Source: Zingiber officinale (lineage: Eukaryota; Streptophyta; Magnoliopsida; Zingiberales; Zingiberaceae). From it: a DNA stretch of 64,000 nt. The notes under the pieces are model-generated. The model was given only the letters and a program-made list of their open reading frames with translations. It was not told where the DNA came from and did not search any database. The stretch spans positions 33,114,492 to 33,178,491 of the forward strand of contig NC_056004.1 in the NCBI RefSeq assembly GCF_018446385.1. The letters are read 5' to 3'. Positions 34,370 through 46,320 of this stretch are shown piece by piece (the stretch's first letter is position 1; every line of letters starts with the position of its first letter). The position numbers and the translations under genes are program-made.

Positions 34370-35512
34370 TGTAGGACCGTTAGATTCGATAGAGGGGGGG
34401 TGAATATCGATTCGAAAAAACAAGAGATTAAGCGCAGCGGAAAAGTAAAATAGACACAATGGTTTTACTTCGTTCGGAGCCTGTGACGACTCCTACTCGA
34501 AGGCCCGTGGTCCTTGACCACTTTCGTTGGGCAATCACTAGCAATTCGGAATAATAATTACAAAAGAACCATACAGGGAATGCTAATGAAACTGAAAAAC
34601 AAATACCGACAAAAGGGAAAAGAACGGAGCGTAGTGTCGGAGCTTTGTTGGCGTCGCACTGAGCGTCGAGCAGCAAGACCAGCAGTAGAAGAGTTCTCAG
34701 CTTGATTGATTTCTGAAGCTCCTGCCTGGGGCTTCTTTTATATGCTATTCCGGGCGCCTGGATTCCTTCCGGGCGCCTGGAGTGTGACGTAACTGCTCAA
34801 ACCAAGATGCTCCACGTGGCGACGACTTGGCTGGATAAAATCCGGACCTCCGGGCGCCCGGACCACCTTGTTCCAGAAAACTCCCTTTTCCTGCAAAACA
34901 AAGTTAGTCCGAGGTAAATGTATATCCTGTAAAACAGATTGTCAGCACAGTTGAGGTTCAACAGATAATTAAAAAGAGTATGACTTAGATTCCGTCTCTC
35001 CGAGACCGGAATCTAGTCACGATCTCGACTTAGACATCCGAAATGGATCTAAGCCGGATCGACGCCTAATGTCCCCTTCCCGGGAACGCGCCCTCACAGT
35101 CACTCCCTTCCAGTGACTTACCTTTCTTACCTGCCAGACGTCCGGTCAACCCGTCGACCCGTCTGGACTTCTCGCCAAGCGTCCGGTCAGCCCGTCGACC
35201 CGCTTGGACTTCTCGCCAGCTATCCGGTCAGCCCGTCGACCTAGCTGGACTTCTCGCCAAGCGTCCGGTCAGCCCGCTTGGACTTCTCGCCAGCTATCCG
35301 GTCAGCCCGTCGACCTAGCTGGACTTCTCGCCAAGCGTCCGGTCAGCCCGTCGACCCGCTTGGACTTCTCGCCAGCTATCCGGTCAGCCCGTCGACCTAG
35401 CTGGACTTTTCCTGCACACTTGATCAAAGTGTCAGACAACAACACAACTAACTTAACCTATTTGTCATTCATCAAAACCTGGGTTAGACCGTTAGTGCTA
35501 CCCGCACCAACA
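34370..35512 (-). repeat. 5' LTR of the young copia element
   Basis: It is 1143 bases and pairs with 25944-27101. It lacks 15 bases near 34849, inside the CCGGGCGCCCGG palindrome group, so one palindrome is shortened. On the minus strand the palindromes come first and CATATAAAAG (about 34735-34745) follows. Confidence 0.93.
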
Positions 35513-35517
35513 CAATT

Positions 35518-36884
35518 CCTTAGCAAGCATGTTCCCCTAGGACTAGTACTTAAGCATCTCACCAACACCCTAGGGTTCTCTTGTTTGTGATTGTCAAACA
35601 TAGAAAGGGGTCAGATGCATAGGCAAATTGTCTGGACTTAAGATGCTTATTTCAGTGCATCGACATAAGTATGGGCATTAAATACCAAACAGACCTGATA
35701 GCTAACTAGTTAGATAGATTTGTAATGTCAGGTTCAGAGGGAGGATTAATTGTTTTTATACCTATTTTGAAATTAATTTTTGAAAAATATCTCTTTTTAC
35801 ATCAGTTTAACACTAACTAAGTGTTGAGATGCATAGGCAAATTGCCTGGACTTAATATGCTTATTTCAGTGCATCGACATAAGTCTGGGCATTAAATACC
35901 AAACAGACATTAATCAAGTTAAGTCATTGTGTTTAGTCAAATACTAACTGAATATAATTAGACTTAACTTGACTAACCAAGTGAAAGCTGTTATCCTCTA
36001 ATAGTTAATAAATAGCTAACTGGTTAGATAGATTTGTAATGTCAGGTTCAGAGGGAGGATTAATTGTTTTTATACCTATTTTGAAATTAATTTTTGAAAA
36101 ATATCTCTTTTTACATCAGTTCAACACTAAGTGTTTTAAATTTCTTTTGGAATTTTCGAACTTAGTTTTGAAAGTTAAACTTACTTAATTTACTTGTTTA
36201 AAATTAGGTTTGAAAATTAGTGTTATTTGGTATACTTTCAAATGTTAAACTTTTCAAATTTAATTTTGAAAACTATACTTTCTAAACTTAATTTTGAAAT
36301 TTATACTGTTTAAACTTAGTGTTGAAAAATAAACTTTATCCGAGTTTGTAACTTAGATTTTCATTTTGAAAATTATATTCTACTTAGTTTTCAAAACATA
36401 TCTTTGGAGATTTATTTTAAAATTGGAAGTTATAAATTTAGGTTTGAAAACAAAATTCACTTAATTGGATTCAGTTTTGATTTGAAAATTGGACTTAACT
36501 TTATTATCTCTTTATAAAAATACTGTATTTGGAAAAAAATTTCAATTTTTTTTTAAAAATTAAAATAACAAATTTTAAAGTTAACTATTTTTCAAGTCAT
36601 CTTTTTAAAGTTAACTATTTTTGAAAAACACATCTTTCTATATTTCTAGCTTAAACTCCCTCAAAATAATCTGACTTACATTTCTAGACTTTTCTAAATT
36701 TCTGTGCATTTTTTAATTTGTTCTATGTTAATTTTTTGATGAATGTCAAAGGGGGAGGGTTAGGTGGTTTAAGTTAGTTAAACAACAAAAATTAAAAGCT
36801 AACTTAACAACCTTATGCTTGTTTTTTACTTCCATATTTTTCACTAACTTAACCAGGTTGTCATTGCATCAAAAATGAGGAGAT
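35518..36884 (+). mobile_element. 3' untranslated region of the old copia element with an internal duplication
   Basis: No gene. A block that begins GATGCATAGGCAAATTG and runs through TTGTAATGTCAGGTTCAGAGG to TTTTTACATCAG occurs twice (about 35613-35816 and 35829-36121). The second copy has an extra AATCAAGTTAAGTCATTGTG-type insert. The rest is AT-rich, ending in the degenerate purine tract. Confidence 0.75.
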
Positions 36885-37943
36885 TGTTGGTGCGGTAAGC
36901 ACTAATGGTCTAACTCAAGTTTTGATGAATGATAAAATAGGTTAAGTTAGTTTCATTATTGTCTAACACTCTGATCGAGTGTGCAGGAGAAGCGCAGACA
37001 GGTTGACGGGCTGACCTGATGTCTGGCACGAAGCCCACCTAGGTCGACGGATCGACCGGATAGTTGGCACGAAGTCCAAACGGGTTGATGGGCTGACCGG
37101 ACGTTTGGCACGAAGTCTAGCTAGGTCGATGGGCTGACCGGATAGTTGGCACGAAGCCCAGATGGGTTGAAGGGCTGACCAGTCGTTTGGCAAGTAAGTG
37201 GAGGTAAGTCACTGGAGGGGAGTGATTATGAGGACGCGTTCCCGAGAAGGGAACATTAGGCATCGATTCGACTTAGACCCATTTCAGATATCTAAGTCGA
37301 GATCATGACTAGATTCTGGTCTCGAGGAGATGGAATCTAGCTAATACTCTACTTGTTAATTTTAAATTATGTTAACACTTTGTTTTGTAGGATATATATA
37401 TCGTATGTTTACCTCCGGACTAATGCTTTCTTGCAGGTAGGAAGTTATTGGAAAACCAGGGTCTGGGCGCCCGGAGGCAAATTTTATCCCCCAACGAGCC
37501 TCGCCACGTGGAGCATCCTGGTTGGGTTAGCTACGTCATATTTAGGGCGCCCAAAGGGATCCGGGCGCCCGAACCTCCTATATAAGGAGGGTAAAGGCTG
37601 AAGCTCAAAACAACAATGAAACAACATACAATCTGCTCTCCTGTGCTCCTACGACGTTGCGAAGGCTCTTCGACAAGTTTTGGTTTTCTTATTATTCTCT
37701 TATTGTCGATTTTATTTTCCTTTACTAAAATTCCTGTACTACATTTATAAATACAATTCGAATTATTAGTAATTGCCCATCGAAAGCACCCTTACGTGCG
37801 GGCCTTGGAGTAGGAGTCGCCAAAGGCTCCGAACCAAGTAAATCTTTGTGTTTTCTTTGGCTTGTTTATTTTCCGCTATGTATCTCATTTTTTTTAATCA
37901 CTATTCACCCCCCCCCCCCTTTAGCGAACTCATCGATCCAACA
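36885..37943 (+). repeat. 3' LTR of the old copia element
   Basis: It is 1059 bases and pairs with 13706-14796. Its palindrome group (GGGCGCCCGG, 37466-37570) stands just before CTATATAAGG (about 37577-37588). Differences from the 5' LTR are many, in accord with its greater age. Confidence 0.9.
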
Positions 37944-37948
37944 AGATC

Positions 37949-39105
37949 AACATCTTTTGCCATTAAACAGGAATGATTCCTATGAAGTTTGTTAATGGAT
38001 TACTCGTGTCACTAGGGCCCCTCGGTCATACAATATAAGAACACACTCATACTCAATAACCACAAAGATGAGGATGACAATTACACACACAACTATCTAC
38101 TTTCATGTGAAGAATTACCTTTCCTTCAAGGTGATACCCTAGACATCATTTAATGGGTTACCCCTATCACTATGGCCCCTCGATCATACGATCTAAGGCA
38201 TCCCCCTACAAGATCAACAAATCTACACAACCATTTAATCAAACATGAGAATTAAGCTCAAACGCATGCATTCACATAAGATCAAATGGTTACAAAGCAT
38301 GATATTGTCATCTAGATAGGAAATTGGTATATTGATGTGCGTAGATGTTATGATCATTTATACATGTTTTGACGCACATTCACTTACTTTATTCACTTAT
38401 GTTCTATGCATGTTCACCTCTCTTAGCATATATTCAGCATAAATACTCTTTTGTTTGGAGATGTGCTCTTTGTTTGGTTTTGTGTTGACAGAGATAACTT
38501 TCGGAGAAAAAACATGATTGTTGATACACCGGAACGAGGTAGAGAACACGCCCGGGCAACCTTGCACGACTGTGTGGCCAAACAGAGGAAGAACATGGCA
38601 CGACCGTGCAACTCTTGCACGGTCGTGCGGCCAAATAGAGGTGGATCTTTGCACGGTCATGCAAACCTGCACGGTCGTGGCCCCCAAGACCAGTAGCCAA
38701 GCAATGCACGGTCGTGGCCCCCAAGACCAGTAGCCAAGCAATGCACGGTCGTGCAATCCTGCACGGCCGTGCCCCAGGAGCAGAGCCCCAAATCCACACC
38801 GTCGTGCCAATTGGCACGGCTATGGAACGTGGCTAGAGGCAGAAGAAGGCATGACCGTGCCACATCTGAACAACCGTACCCTAGGAGCAGAGCCCCAGAT
38901 CCACACGACCATGCCAATTGGCACGACCGTGCAGCGCGGCCAAAGGCAGAAGAAGGCATGGCTGTGCCACCTCTGCACGGTCGTGCCGCGACGCTCGTGA
39001 CCTAATCTATATAAGGGTCAAGAACCCTATTCGAAGGGCATCTTTGGTTCGGGACTTCGTTCCTCTCCTTGGGAAAGGGTTCTCCCCTTCGGGGGAAACC
39101 CTGTA
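37949..39105. mobile_element. Gypsy-type LTR/leader sequence with GCACGGTCGTGC palindromes
   Basis: The first part (37949-38330) could be the continuation of the leader interrupted at 13705. From about 38333 a block TGATGTGCGTAGATGTTATGATC looks like the start of an LTR. From 38540 to 39000 about fifteen GCACGGTCGTGC-like palindromes follow, and then CTATATAAGGGTC (39007-39019) on the plus strand. The TATA direction is opposite to that of the gag/protease pieces, so this may be a second, plus-oriented gypsy LTR. It stops abruptly at 39105. Confidence 0.5.
38540..39000. repeat. GCACGGTCGTGC palindrome array
   Basis: Dense repeats of GCACGGTCGTGC, GCACGGCCGTGC and variants occur at irregular spacing. 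They lie directly before a TATA box. Their translations give long Ala/Arg/His frames, which are artefacts. Confidence 0.88.
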
Positions 39106-41193
39106 TGATGTGGAAAATAATTACTAGTTATACCTTTCTTTGTAAGCAACAACCTCTTGATCTTCTACCGTATTCCTCTTCTTATCTCGAACGTCGTGTG
39201 GGTGACGATCTACCGAGATGAGAACCATCCAAGCCCTTCTTCTTCCTTCTTCCAAGTTTCGGCCAAGCAACCTTCTCCAAGAGATTATAAGCTCCAAGGA
39301 AAAACTAGGAAACAAAACCTCCTCCTTCTTCTTCTTCTCCAAACTAGATCCGACCACCAAAACAAGCTCCTAGAGGTTGAAGAGGTTCAGCCACTAAGGA
39401 GGAAGAAAAGGAGGAGATGAGGAGATGATATGGCCGGCCACTACCAAGGAAGAGAGGGAGGAAAATAGAATAGAGTAATAATTCATGAAGGCACCCCCTC
39501 CCTCTCTTTTATAATCCTTGGTCTTGGCAAATAAGGAAAATTTAAATGAAAATTTCTTTATTTTCTTTGTCATGAAAAGGAAAATTTAATTGATTAAAAA
39601 TAATTTCCTTTTCTTATATTAAGTGGTCGGCCACCTCATAACTTCAAGCAAGGAAAGTTTTAATAACACAAGAATTAAAACTTCCTAATTTGCTTCCGAA
39701 ATTTTAATAAAAATTTCTCTAATAATTTTTCCTCCCTTCATGGTTGGTTATAAAAGGAAATTTTATAAATTAAAATCTCTCTATTAAAACATGTGGATGA
39801 TTTCCAAAAAGGAAAGTTTTCTCTAAAATTAAAATCTTCCTTTCAATCTACGAATAAGAAAATATATCAAATCTTTTCTTAATCTTTTGTAGAAACTTAT
39901 AAAAGGAAATATTTAATTTTAAAACTCTCTTTTTAAATCATGAACATGGTTATAAAAAAGGAAAGTTTTATCAAAAAATTAAAATCATCCTTTTAACTAC
40001 AAATAAGAAAAGATATCAAATCTTTCACTTAATCTTTTGTAGAAGGAAAGATTTAAATTTTAAACTCTTTTTTAAAATCAAGATATCCACATAAGAAAAG
40101 ATTTTAAATAAAATCCCTTTTATTTTTCTAGTGGTCGACCACCTAAACTTGGGATCCAAGCTTTGGCCGACCACCTTAAATTAGCTCCACCCTTAGCTTT
40201 GGCCGGCCCTAGCTTGGACTCCAAGCTAGCTTGGCCGGCCACCTTAAGGTGGGTATGCGGTGGGTATAATTCTCTATATACGAGAGGCTATGATAGGGAC
40301 CGAGAGGATGAATTAGTTTTGGTCTCTCGATGAAATTAAGCTTCCTGTGTTCGCCCCGAACACCCAACTTAATTTCATCAATAATAATTTATTCCACTAA
40401 AGAATTATTATTGAACTACCGCACCAATCCCAAATTGTATTTTGGGCTCCTTCTTATCATGAGTGTGTTAATCTCCTTGTGTTTAAGATGTCGGATGTCC
40501 ACTAATTAATTGAGTTACTGACAACTCATTTTAATTAATATCTTAGTCCAAGAGTAGTACCACTCAACCTTATTGTCGTGTCGGACTAAGTCCACCTGCA
40601 GGGTTTAACATGACAATCCTTATGAGCTCCTCTTGGGGACATTATCAACCTAGATTACTAGGACACAGTTTCCTTCTATAATCAACAACGCACACTATAA
40701 GTAATATCATTTCCCAACTTATCGGGCATATTGATTTATCGAGCTAAATCTCACCCTTTGATAAGTCAAAGAAATAAATACTAAATATATATGCTTGTTA
40801 TTATATTAGGATTAAGAGCACACACTTCCATAATAACTAAGGTCTTATTCTTTTATTAAGTCAGTATAAAAATAACTTACCTTAAATGGTCTTGCTCAAT
40901 ACACTCAGAGTGTACTAGTATAATTTATCAGTCAAGATAAACTAATACCTAATTACACTACGACTATTCCAATGGTTTGTTCCTTTCCATCTCAGTCATG
41001 AGCTACTGTTTATAATTTATAAGGAATTGATAACATTATCTTCTGTGTGTGACACCACACACTATGTTATCTATAATATAAATTAATTGAACAACTACAC
41101 TTAGCTTATAAATATAGATATTTGACCAATATGATTCTTATTTCTAAGTAAATGTTTATACAAAAAGCTAGACTTTTAGTATACATTCCAACA
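39106..41193 (-). repeat. 3' LTR of the rearranged copia element (truncated)
   Basis: On the minus strand it starts TGTTGGAATGTATACTAAAAG. It matches the solo LTR 19213-21898 from that start through the region homologous to 21400 and then breaks off, missing the outer end (the CCGAGTAGCAACCAACA part). Confidence 0.82.
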
Positions 41194-41249
41194 ATCTCCC
41201 ACTTATACTAAAAGACTATACTGCCATATATCCTGTCATACATCTGATT

Positions 41250-43480
41250 CTCATCCCTTCAACATGGCCATCAAAAGCTCTTGCCTTAAGGGCCTTAGTG
41301 AAAGGATCTCTCAGGTTATCATCCGATGTAATCTAAGCGACAACAACTTTTCCTCGTTATACGATTTCTCGTATTGGGTGGTACTTGCGCTCTATTGTGT
41401 TTACTTGCCTTATGGACTTATAGTTTCTTCGAGTTTGCTATTGCACCACTATTATTGTAATAATTTTTTTTTGGGCAAACCAGAAATCATGTCTAAGTCC
41501 ATCATGAAGTTTCTGAGCCACTCAGCTTCTATGGTTGCCTCAGAGGCTGCCACATACTCAACTTCTATGGTGGAGTCCGAAAAACAACTATGCTTAACAC
41601 TCCTCCATTGTTATGGCTTTACCTCCTAAAGTAAACACAAAACCCCGAGGTCGACTTACTATTGTCTCTATCTGATTGGAAGTCAAAATCCGTTTAACCC
41701 ACAAGGATCAAAATATATGCCTTGTAAACTAGCATATAATCTCTAGTCCCTCTAAGGTACTTTAATATATGCATTACGACAGTCTAGTGTCCCGGTCCTG
41801 GGTTACTTCGATATCTGCTAACTATTCCCTAGGCAAAACATATATCCGGTCACATGCACAACATAACATACATTAGGCTTCTGACAGTCGAAGCACAAGG
41901 AACTGCCTTCATATCCTCTATCTCCTTTGATGTCTTCGGAGACATATCTTTAGATAAAGATACTCCATGTCTAAAAGGTAGAAAACCTTTCTTGGAGTCT
42001 TGTATGCTAAAATGAGCTAGGATTGTATCGATATATGAAGCTCGGGATAAGCATAACATTCTTTTCTTGTGATCCCTTATTACTTTGATCGCGAGAATAT
42101 GTGCGCATTCTCCCAAGTCCTTCATATTGAATTGCTTGGACAACCATACCCTTACTTCCGACAACACTTTGATATTGTTTTCAACTATCAAAAATATCAT
42201 CTACGTATAGTACAAGAAATACCACTACGTTTCCATCACACTTCACAAAACTCATCCGGACACTGAATAAATCCATAGGTCTGGATTACTTCATTAAACC
42301 GGATGTTCCAAGACCTTTAAGCTTTTCTTCAGTCCATAAATAGACCGATTGAGCTTACATACTAGATGCTCTTTGCCCTTTGCAATTAACCTCTCTGGTT
42401 GCTTTATATGTATTCTTTCTTCAAGACTTTCATTAAGGAAAGTTGTCTTGACATCCACTTGCCAAATCTCATAATCAATATGAGCAACAATAGATACAAG
42501 AATCCGGATAGACTTAAGCATGACTACTGGTAAAAAGTTTCCCGTTTCCAACAAGCCTTGCTTTGAAAGTTTCCACCTTCCCGTTTGTCCCTCTTTTTCT
42601 ATTATAGACTTATTTTCACTCAATGTCTTTTACACCATTTGGTAGTTCTATAAGCTCCCAGACTCTATTAGAATACATAGATTCTATTTCAGTATTCATT
42701 GCTCTTTGCCAAGATGCTACATCTTTATCTTAGAGTGCTTCATCATATGTCCGAGGATTAGGTTCATGTTTACCAGGGATCAAGTCCAAAGACTCTCCCA
42801 AAACATGAATCTTTCAGGTTGCCTAACAACCCTCTCACTACGACGAGACACTTTGTGTAATTTTGTATCATTTGTGATACGTGTTACAGTTTCTTGTGAT
42901 ATTTCATCTTGTACAGTTGGTACTAGATTAGACATGTCCTTTATTATTTCCTTAAGAACAAATTTACTTATGGGCTTGTGGTTCATTACATAGTCCTCTT
43001 CTAAAAATCGGGCATTGGTGCTTACAATGACCTTCTGATTTTTAAGGACTATAAACCTCCTTTCATTTCTCTAGGATAACCACAAACAAGTGAACTTCTG
43101 TTCAACTTATCAGTGTCTCCCTTCAGCACATGTGCTGGACTACCAAAATTCCGAATATGCTTTAGACTAGGCTTACGCTCATTCTATAATTCTATGGGAG
43201 TAGAGGGTTCTGACTTTAGAAGGTACTATGTTCACTTCCATTTCCAGAGTATATCCTCAAAATAAATTTGGTAATTCTGAATAACTCATCATTAATCTAA
43301 CTATTTCCATAAGAATCATATTCCTTCGTTCTATTACACCATTCTATTGGGGTGTACCAGGTGTAGTCAGTTGGGATTGAATCCTGACTTCTGATAAGTG
43401 ACTCCTAAACTCTCACTATGTGAAAATTGACAATAGACTTCAGATATTATCTGAAGTAATAGGTAGATAATTACCGAAGT
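41250..43480 (-). pseudogene. Copia pol remnant: integrase end, reverse transcriptase, RNase H
   Basis: On the minus strand a PGTPQNG-type integrase stretch is at about 43350 and VMNHKPISKFVLKEI at about 42980. Reverse transcriptase follows with IDYEIWQVDVKTTFLNESLEE and SIYGLKKSLK (42623-42294), then VWLSKQFNMKDLGE (42200-41850). An RNase H end, DNLRDPFTKALKAR.., is at about 41300. Many stops and shifts separate them, and the YVDD core lies in a gap between open pieces. The order fits copia, and the copy is dead. Confidence 0.82.
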
Positions 43481-43524
43481 AGACGCACGTGAAGTAAAAG
43501 GGTCAATTTTCTAACTATTATGGC

Positions 43525-44392
43525 CTCGATGAAATTAAGCTTCTTGTGTTCACCCCGAACACCCAACTTAATTTCATCAATAATAATTCATTCTACTAAA
43601 GAATTATTATTGAACTACCGCACCAATCCCAAATTACATTTTGGGCTCCTTCTTATCATGAGTGTGTTAATCTCCCTGTGTTTAAGATGTCGGATGTCCA
43701 CTAATTAATTGAGTTATTGACAACTCATTTTAATTGATATCTTAGTCCAAGAGTAGTACCACTCAACCTTATTGTCGTGTCAGACTAAGTCCACCTATAG
43801 GGTTTAACATGACAATCCTTATGAGCTCCTCTTGGGGACATTATCAACCTAGATTACTAGGACACAGTTTCCTTCTATAATCAACAACACACACTATAAG
43901 TAATATCATTTTCCAACTTATCGGGCCTATTGATTTATCGAGCTAAATCTTATCCTTTGATAAGTCAAAGAAATAAATATTAAATATATATGCTTGTTAT
44001 TATATTAGGATTAAGAGCACACACTTCCATAATAACTAAGGTCTTATTCTTTTATTAAGTCAGTATAAAAATAACTTACCTTAAATGGTCTTGCTCAATA
44101 CACTCAGAGTGTACTAGTATAATTTATCAGTCAAGATAAACTAATACCTAATTACACTACGACTATTCCAATGGTTTGTTCCTTTCCATCTCAGTCATGA
44201 GCTACTGTTTATAATTTATAAGGAATTGATAACATTATCTTCTGTGTGTGACACCACACACTATGTTATTTATAATATAAATTAATTGAACAACTACACT
44301 TAGCTTATAAATATAGATATTTGACCAATATGATTCTTATTTCTAAGTAAATATTTATACAAAAAGCTAGACTTTTAGTATACATTCCAACA
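43525..44392 (-). repeat. Truncated 5' LTR of the rearranged copia element
   Basis: It is 868 bases and almost identical to 40326-41193. It begins without transition next to integrase-like sequence. Confidence 0.85.
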
Positions 44393-44610
44393 TTTGTGTG
44401 GATATCATAAAGGTGCAGCCACTTGATCGCGCTGAGATCTGCATCCAAAGAAAGGTTGCTATCGGGATTGCAAAGGGCACGCAACAAAGGTATAAATCTC
44501 ATCAAACTTAGTGTATGTGTTTTACTCCTTTGCATGGATCTTCTAGAGAGGAACTAAATGTTTTTCGCTGTGCTTTTGCGTGTTTAGCACCCTAGTTCCT
44601 TACACCAACA
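44393..44610 (+). mobile_element. End of a copia 5' LTR
   Basis: The sequence ends TACACCAACA, and the primer site TGGTATCAAAGC follows at 44613. Its upstream part is missing because of the neighbouring element. Its end is unlike that of the LTR 52228-53400, which seems to close the same element. Confidence 0.6.
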
Positions 44611-44612
44611 AT

Positions 44613-44624
44613 TGGTATCAAAGC
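44613..44624 (+). other. Primer binding site of the two-knuckle copia element
   Basis: TGGTATCAAAGC has one base different from the common Met-tRNA primer site. Confidence 0.78.
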
Positions 44625-44679
44625 AAAGAACGCTCTTGAAAGACTAACCGCTTATAGGAGCAAGTGCTAGAGGAAGACA

Positions 44680-46063
44680 ATGGTGTCGGAAGGACCATTA
44701 GGATGAGATATCTGGATCCCACCTCTATATGAGGAAGGAGACTTTAGTATTAGAGGATACGATTGGAGACTTGGTTCCAAATGGATTGGGACCATTGGGT
44801 CGCATTAGAAGATCCCTTCGAAGCTCCAACGGACAAGAAGGGGAAGTGTTTTCGGCCATGATTTTGGACCGAAGAATAAAGACAACAATCGGAGGCTGAT
44901 AAGGAGGTAACTAAAATTTTGGTAAATTTATTGCCTCCTAAGGTGTTGTTTAGTGTAGGTGAATACAAGAGCGTAAGTGACCTTTGGAAGAAGGTAATTT
45001 CTTTTCATGAAGACCCTACAAAAATTCAAGAAGTGGAGGAGCCCAATGAGAATGCCTCATTGGTCCAAGAGGAAGAGAAGAACCAATTGGATGTGGGGGC
45101 AAGCTCAACATTCGAAGAGGACGAAGAAGTGGAGTCGTTCACATCTTCAAGTGAGGAAGAAGTCTTGGAGGCTCAACCCTCAACCGCATCTACCGAGAAG
45201 AGCACTAAAGGCCACATTTAGTGTTTTGAGTGCGGGGAGATGTGACACTATAAAAGTAGGTGTCCTTCGCTCAAGAAGGAAAAAGAGGTAACTCCTAAAA
45301 CTCAATTCATTTAGAATCTAATTTAAGTTGTAGGAAGAAGAAAGAGAAGAAGTATATTAGATGTTTCACATGTGGTGAACAAGGTCATTACCACATGAAG
45401 TGTCCAAGGAAGGGAGAACTCAAGAAGATGGAGCAACTAAAGAAGTGGAGGAAGAATAAAGGCTTGTGTCAAGGGGGAGCTCCAAAGGTAAAGGGTAAGG
45501 TAAACCCTAGTTTAAATTTGAATGCAAAGTTAAATTCCTCAATGCATGCTAGAAATAATGCTAATTATTTAGTAATGCATGATTATGGATTTAGGCATAA
45601 TGATATGAGTAGGGTTAACATGGTTATAACTCTAAGAAATCATATACAAAGATTAGACCTAATAAGAACCGAACTACTATGCCTAAGGAGAGGAAGGTAG
45701 TGAAGGATCTAGGCATTAATCTCAATAAGGGGAGGCACATGCCTAGAAAGATAGGTAGGTCTAGAAGTGTCCATGGTTGACAAGTTGATTCTAGGGTTAG
45801 AAACCTAGAATTTAAAAATCAAGCTTTAAGGGAAAAGCTTGATAGGGAAGAAAAAGTCCTAGATAGATTCATTGTTGGATCTAGAGGACTTGATAAGATG
45901 TTAGGTAGTCAAAGACTCTATGGTGATAGATCTGGCTTGGGATACCAATCTTCATCAAACAAGGGTAAGAGAAAATTATGCATGGAGTACTTTGGCGGGT
46001 ATGCCACAGTAGAATTCCCTAAGGCTAAAAGAAAGTCACATGCAATGATTGCAAGTGCAAATG
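44680..46063 (+). pseudogene. Gag with two zinc knuckles, decayed, first part
   Basis: The frame starts MVSEGPLG but meets several stops. The open part 44919-45221 (NLLPPKVLFSVGEYKSVSDLWKKV) is related to the gag at 5125-6693. Two knuckles follow in short frames, CFECGEM.HYKSRC (near 45225) and CFTCGEQGHYHMKC (near 45363), the first with a stop inside it. The tail to 46063 is basic. The CACTA transposon interrupts it, and related sequence resumes at 51016. Confidence 0.75.
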
Positions 46064-46320
46064 CACTACAAGAAAAAATCTAATAGACAACGCTTTAAAA
46101 GCGTTGTCTATGTGGTTGAAAAAGCGTTGTTAAAAGCACTGTTGTTAAAAGTCTGTTCAAAGACAACGCTTTAAAAGCGTTGTCGTTTGTAGCAAAGACA
46201 ACGCTTTTGCAACGCTTTAAAAGCGTTGTCATTTTTTTACAAAGACAACGCTTTTGCAACGCTTTAAAAGCGTTGTCATTTTTTTACAAAGACAACGCTT
46301 TAAAAGCGTTGTCATTTTTT
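46064..46320. repeat. Left subterminal repeats of the CACTA element
   Basis: Five or more copies of the paired motif ACAACGCTTT..AAAGCGTTGT are present. In CACTA elements such repeats bind the transposition protein. Confidence 0.85.

Larger units (their letters stand above)
25944..35512 (-). mobile_element. Young, nearly complete Ty1/copia retrotransposon
   Basis: The element is 9569 bases, with LTRs 25944-27101 and 34370-35512 and a perfect CAATT duplication. The minus-strand order is 5' LTR, Met-tRNA primer site, gag, AT-rich spacer, protease-integrase-reverse transcriptase-RNase H, purine tract, 3' LTR. The LTRs differ by one 15-base gap and a small number of substitutions, so insertion is more recent than that of its host element. 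Gag has one nonsense codon and pol one 4-base frameshift, so this copy cannot make all its proteins. Confidence 0.93.
13706..37943 (+). mobile_element. Old plus-strand copia element carrying a second gene, with three nested insertions
   Basis: The LTRs 13706-14796 and 36885-37943 share start (TGTTGGTGCGGT) and end (GATCCAACA) and lie between AGATT and AGATC, a target duplication with one mismatch. A primer site of Met-tRNA type (TGGTATAAGAGC, one mismatch) follows the left LTR, and a degenerate purine tract (AAAAATGAGGAGAT) precedes the right one. Inside come a decayed gag, a 1-kb AT-rich spacer, a promoter and a putative plant transposon protein gene. Pol is absent. Subtracting the insertions 19213-21898, 22379-25433 and 25944-35512 leaves an element of about 8.9 kb. 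Confidence 0.82.
39106..44392 (-). mobile_element. Rearranged copia element with one long LTR, pol remnants and a truncated second LTR
   Basis: The left LTR (39106-41193) lacks its outer end compared with the related solo LTR 19213-21898. The right one (43525-44392) equals the inner 868 bases of the left one (40326-41193) and then stops against integrase sequence. A purine tract (minus strand AAGTGGGAGAT) stands at 41194-41206. Gag, protease and primer site are missing. It seems to be the result of deletion or aberrant integration. Confidence 0.8.

Noticed and set aside
38397..39005. Overlapping frames on both strands rich in Ala, Arg, His and Trp
   Set aside because: They all read through the GCACGGTCGTGC palindromes, which are open in many frames because of their composition.
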